Notes under the pieces: generated by a model
Databases searched by the model: none
Seen by the model: the letters and a program-made list of their open reading frames with translations, nothing else
Told to the model about the DNA's origin: nothing
Source of the DNA: Dongia rigui
GTDB taxonomy: Bacteria > Pseudomonadota > Alphaproteobacteria > Dongiales > Dongiaceae
Direction: 5' to 3'
Length of the DNA: 64,000 bases
NCBI RefSeq assembly: GCF_034044635.1
Contig: NZ_JAXCLX010000001.1
Span: 558,001 to 622,000, forward strand
Shown: positions 61,068-64,000 of the stretch, one piece after another
Layout of the letters: every line of letters begins with the position of its first letter
Numbering within the stretch: position 1 is the first letter of the stretch
Position numbers and translations under genes: made by a program

Positions 61068-61577
61068 TTACTCCCCCGACAAAGCCGACTTGAAACCACC
61101 CAGCCGCTGCATCCAGGCATCCGGCCCGGCAAGGCTCAGAATGCGCGAATCGGCACCCACGCCCGGCAGCAGAGTCACGTCGAGCCGGTGGCGTGGCAAG
61201 AGCGAGCCGAGGCGTTCCGGCCATTCGATGAGCGATATACCCTCAGCGAACGCCTCCTCGATCCCGACCTCATAGGCCTCTTCGGCCGATTTCAGCCGAT
61301 AGAGGTCGAAATGCCAGATATCGGCCGGGCTGCCGCCGATGTCGGCCGCATAGGTTTGAACGAGGGTAAAGGTCGGGCTGGGAACAACTTCTTCCGCGGG
61401 CACGACAGCGGCGATGAACCCACGGGCCAACGTCGTCTTGCCGGCGCCGAGATCCCCCCACAACGCCAGCACGTCGCCGGCACGCGCAAGACCGGCCAAT
61501 ATCCTTCCGGCCCGTGCGGTCATGGCCGCATCGGCAAGCTCGATTTCCAATAGATTCAGGGGTTGGGCTGGCTTCAT
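61068..61577 (-). CDS. tsaE: tRNA threonylcarbamoyladenosine biosynthesis ATPase TsaE
   Basis: A 169-aa P-loop protein needed with TsaB and TsaD for the t6A37 tRNA modification. Walker A is GDLGAGKTTLARG; PSPTFTLVQTYAA and WHFDLYRLKSAEEAYEVGIEE are the family signature, and ISLIEWPERLG is Walker B-like. First gene of the tsaE-amgK-murU-addB-addA series and divergent from the ferredoxin-NADP reductase across 113 bp. Confidence 0.93.
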   Translation of the reverse strand: MKPAQPLNLLEIELADAAMTARAGRILAGLARAGDVLALWGDLGAGKTTLARGFIAAVVPAEEVVPSPTFTLVQTYAADIGGSPADIWHFDLYRLKSAEEAYEVGIEEAFAEGISLIEWPERLGSLLPRHRLDVTLLPGVGADSRILSLAGPDAWMQRLGGFKSALSGE

Positions 61578-61690
61578 GGCGTCGGTTTGTAGCCGCCCGG
61601 CGACCTTGCTGCAACGCCGATCGTGTCGCTGGATTTGCCCATTGATTACAATGTGCTAAAGGAGGCCAGCAGAATTTCGGGGAGGTTGTG

Positions 61691-62704
61691 ATGAGTGCCG
61701 TTCAGCAGACCGATGTCGTCATCATCGGTGCAGGTCCCGTGGGGCTATTTGCCGTCTTTGAATGCGGCATGCTGAAAATGCGCTGCCATGTGATCGACGC
61801 GCTGGAAAGCACGGGCGGCCAATGCGTCGCCATGTACCCGGAAAAGCCGATCTTTGACATTCCCGGCTATCCGTCGATCGATGCCGCGGCCCTCATCCAC
61901 AAGCTCGAAGAACAGGCGGCGCCGTTCAGCCCTACCTATCATCTTGGCCAGCAGGTCGAAAAACTGACCCAGGCCGGTGATCGCTGGCTGGTCGAAACCA
62001 ATACCGGCACCAGGATCGACACTAAAGTCGTCATTATCGCGGCTGGTTGCGGCGCTTTCGGCCCCAACCGCCCGCCGCTCGACCATCTTGCCGATTACGA
62101 AGGCAAGAGCGTGTTCTACCTCGTGAAACGGCGCGAAGATTTCCGCGGCAAGCGCATCGTCATCGCCGGCGGCGGCGATTCGGCCCTCGACTGGACCATC
62201 TCGCTCGCCGATATCGCCGAGAAGATCTATGTCATCCATCGCCGGCCGAAATTCCGCGGTGCACCAGAATCGGTCGCCCGCATGGAAGCGCTGGCCAAGA
62301 CCGGCAAGGTCGAACTGGTCGTGCCCTATCAGTTGCACAGCCTGGAGGGCGCCGGCGGCCAGCTATCGGCCGTCAATGTCGCCACCATGGAGGGCGATGT
62401 GCGCCGGCTCGACGCCGACACGCTCCTGCCCTTCTTCGGCCTGGCCATGAATCTGGGGCCGATCGCGACCTGGGGGCTCAACCTCGAGCGCAGCCATATC
62501 ACCGTCAATCCGCAGAACTGCGCCACCAGCGCGCCGGGCATCTTCGCCATCGGCGATATCGCCACCTATCCGGGCAAGCTGAAGCTCATCCTGTGCGGCT
62601 TCTCCGAAGCAGCCATGGCCGCCCATGCCGCGCACCCCCTCCTGCACCCCGGGGAAGCCCTGCATTTTGAATACTCGACGTCGAAGGGCGTGCCGGGAAG
62701 TTAA
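61691..62704 (+). CDS. Ferredoxin--NADP+ reductase, thioredoxin-reductase-like type
   Basis: A 337-aa FAD enzyme. VVIIGAGPVGLFAVFECGML binds FAD and KRIVIAGGGDSALDWTISLADIA binds NADPH. The CxxC of thioredoxin reductase is absent, as in the YumC/TrxR-like FNR class, and GQCVAMYPEKPIFDIPGYP is characteristic of it. IFAIGDIATYPGKLKLILCGFSEAAMAAH closes the FAD site. The ATG at 61691 is 5 bases from GGAGG; the GTG just before it is too close. Confidence 0.9.
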   Translation: MSAVQQTDVVIIGAGPVGLFAVFECGMLKMRCHVIDALESTGGQCVAMYPEKPIFDIPGYPSIDAAALIHKLEEQAAPFSPTYHLGQQVEKLTQAGDRWLVETNTGTRIDTKVVIIAAGCGAFGPNRPPLDHLADYEGKSVFYLVKRREDFRGKRIVIAGGGDSALDWTISLADIAEKIYVIHRRPKFRGAPESVARMEALAKTGKVELVVPYQLHSLEGAGGQLSAVNVATMEGDVRRLDADTLLPFFGLAMNLGPIATWGLNLERSHITVNPQNCATSAPGIFAIGDIATYPGKLKLILCGFSEAAMAAHAAHPLLHPGEALHFEYSTSKGVPGS

Positions 62705-62749
62705 GCAGCGCTAGGCGTGAATTCTTAAGAACTTGTGTGCAGTCAAAAA

Positions 62750-62765
62750 TTTAGTTTGCCTTAAC
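62750..62765 (+). promoter_or_regulatory. CtrA-box-like motif upstream of the sensor kinase
   Basis: TTTA-N7-TTAAC differs by one base from the CtrA consensus TTAA-N7-TTAA(C). It lies 84 bp before the probable start of the kinase gene. Short AT-rich motifs in an AT-rich gap arise easily, so this is weak. Confidence 0.25.
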
Positions 62766-62848
62766 ATTCTTTTGCCAAGGTGACTCATGCGGGCGCCGGC
62801 AACTGCTGTAATGGCGCTCTAAGTCTTTGGCAATGCGGGTTTCCAATT

Positions 62849-64000
62849 TTGAGCACACTGGTTTCAGAGACAGTTGGGAGTCCACCAAAAGAGGATATCG
62901 CCGCTTTCATCGATGAGAAAAACGATGGCAGCGCGGCGCGTGCCGATTCGTGGCAAATCCTGATCGTCGACGACGATCCCGATGTCCACGTCACGACCGA
63001 ATTCGCCCTGGGTAGCGAGATCATCCTCGACCGCCCCTTGAAATTCCTCCACGCCTATTCCGCCAACGAAGCGGAAGCCTTGCTGCGCAAGCTCAACAAT
63101 GTTGCCGTCATTCTGCTCGACGTCGTGATGGAAACCGATGACGCCGGTTTGCGCCTGGTCCATACCATCCGCGAGACGCTGGGCATGAGCACCCCACGCA
63201 TCATCCTGCGCACCGGCCAACCGGGTTATGCGCCCGAGCATGATGTCATTCGCGACTACGATATCGACGACTACCGGACCAAGGCCGAACTGTCGAAGGT
63301 CAGGTTGTTCACCTCCGTGGCGACAGCCCTGCGCGCCTTCGATCGGCTGCGCCAGTTGCTGGAGGCCAACCAGCGCCTGGAAAAGATGACCCGTGACCTG
63401 GAGATTCTCAACATCGACTATCTGGAACAGCGGGAAGCCGCCTTGAGCGCCGCCCAGGCCAAGTCGCGTTTCCTCGCCAATGTCAGTCACGAGTTGCGCA
63501 CGCCGCTCAACGCCATCGTCGGCTTCAGCGAACTGTCCTTGCGCGCCATCGACGATCAACGGCCGATTCCGCCGGCCTATCTGCAGGATATCCTTGAGGC
63601 CGGCCGCCGGCTGACGACGCTGGTCGACGACATTCTCGATTTCAGCCAGCTTGACGCCCGCAAGCGGCAATTGATGATCGAGCCGGTAAACATCCAGGAA
63701 CTGATGGATTATCAGCAGGAACTTTATGACGGTGAAGCACGTCGCTCCGGCCTGCAGCTGGTCGTGCAAGGCGGTTCCGTCGACCGGGTCTGCCATGTCG
63801 ATCGCAGCTCGCTCAGCAAGATCCTCAGTCATGTCATTTCGAACGGCCTGCGCTTTTCGCCGCGGGGCGCATCGGTCGAGCTCGAGTGGAGCTTCGATGA
63901 CGGATCGCTGCGCATCTCCGTCAGCGATCGCGGACCGGGCATTCCCAAATCGATAAAGGAAAACCTAGACGAGCCTTTCTCGATCGGCCAGGACGTTCTC
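62849..64000 (+). CDS. REC-HisKA hybrid sensor kinase (3' end cut by window edge)
   Basis: 384 codons are visible. The N-terminal receiver domain (about 36-165) starts ILIVDDDPDVHVTTEFAL and has the phospho-acceptor in LLDVVMETDDAGLRLV (Asp about 91). It is the atypical receiver seen in DUF3369-type proteins (IILRTGQPGYAPE, IRDYDIDDYRTKAEL). A coiled linker follows, then HisKA: RFLANVSHELRTPLNAIVGFSEL (His about 214). The start of HATPase is visible in SDRGPGIPKS. There is no PAS or membrane segment, so it is cytoplasmic, with the receiver ahead of the kinase. No ATG lies ahead of the receiver; the TTG at 62849 or a GTG at 62780 could start it. Confidence 0.85.
   Translation, partial: MSTLVSETVGSPPKEDIAAFIDEKNDGSAARADSWQILIVDDDPDVHVTTEFALGSEIILDRPLKFLHAYSANEAEALLRKLNNVAVILLDVVMETDDAGLRLVHTIRETLGMSTPRIILRTGQPGYAPEHDVIRDYDIDDYRTKAELSKVRLFTSVATALRAFDRLRQLLEANQRLEKMTRDLEILNIDYLEQREAALSAAQAKSRFLANVSHELRTPLNAIVGFSELSLRAIDDQRPIPPAYLQDILEAGRRLTTLVDDILDFSQLDARKRQLMIEPVNIQELMDYQQELYDGEARRSGLQLVVQGGSVDRVCHVDRSSLSKILSHVISNGLRFSPRGASVELEWSFDDGSLRISVSDRGPGIPKSIKENLDEPFSIGQDVL

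Overview
The window is about 63-65% GC by eye, gene-dense and single-species in character. It has no plasmid, phage or insertion-sequence genes, no rRNA or tRNA that I can recognise, and no CRISPR array. The gene set points to an alphaproteobacterium, most likely from the Rhodospirillales. The signs are a type-2 heme A synthase (CtaA), COQ9, a three-part NAD(P) transhydrogenase (pntAA-pntAB-pntB), AddAB instead of RecBCD, a tsaE-amgK-murU-addB-addA cluster, DUF4169, PAS_5 proteins and an MttB/TMADH-like pair. Genus cannot be fixed from the sequence alone.

Layout. 1-3.5 kb: a dimethylglycine-dehydrogenase-like flavoprotein cut by the left edge, and an Old Yellow Enzyme. 3.7-8 kb: a small lipoprotein, then tspO, DUF486, a cytidine deaminase-like gene, ctaA and a His-rich COG0523 GTPase. 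8.1-12.4 kb: a complete polyamine-type ABC importer followed by a cold-shock protein. 12.6-17.1 kb: a Tat-exported oligopeptide-type binding protein, diverging from ribB (with a degenerate ribA domain), a FolM-like reductase and folB. 17.5-22.9 kb: uvrC, pgsA, mobB, a TfoX-N protein, fumC and a small RHH protein. 23-31 kb: a giant AsmA protein, DUF4169, an MgtC/DUF4010 transporter-like protein with coq9, a small secreted protein, peptide deformylase and rpsU. 31.3-34.6 kb: a perfect 16-bp parS palindrome, two tandem PAS_5 proteins, an S66 carboxypeptidase and a flavin monooxygenase. 34.6-43 kb: transhydrogenase genes, an AarF/UbiB kinase and an MttB/TMADH-like methylamine operon. 43-45.3 kb: two lipoprotein trypsin-fold proteases and NsrR. 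45.5-52 kb: pyrF, a membrane protein, trpF, trpB, trpA, accD and folC. 52-61.6 kb: trxA, addA, addB, murU, amgK and tsaE. 61.7-64 kb: a ferredoxin-NADP reductase and a REC-HisKA sensor kinase cut by the right edge.

How the parts work together. Several blocks are core biosynthesis: riboflavin and folate (ribB, folM-like, folB, and folC farther away), tryptophan and pyrimidine, malonyl-CoA, and phosphatidylglycerol. Respiratory assembly is represented by ctaA, coq9 and an ABC1/UbiB kinase. C1 and methylamine metabolism is represented by the DMGDH-like, TMADH-like and MttB-like proteins.

The least ordinary signals are non-coding. They are the isolated canonical parS site, two separate families of palindromic dispersed repeats (two copies each, every copy lying 1-13 bases beyond a stop codon), and two perfect palindromes that look like LacI-type and GntR-type operators. 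I did not find a convincing new defence, toxin or secondary-metabolite system. The best candidates for undescribed biology are the parS/PAS_5 neighbourhood, the corrinoid-less MttB/TMADH-like operon, the NsrR-linked lipoprotein protease pair and the stop-adjacent repeats.
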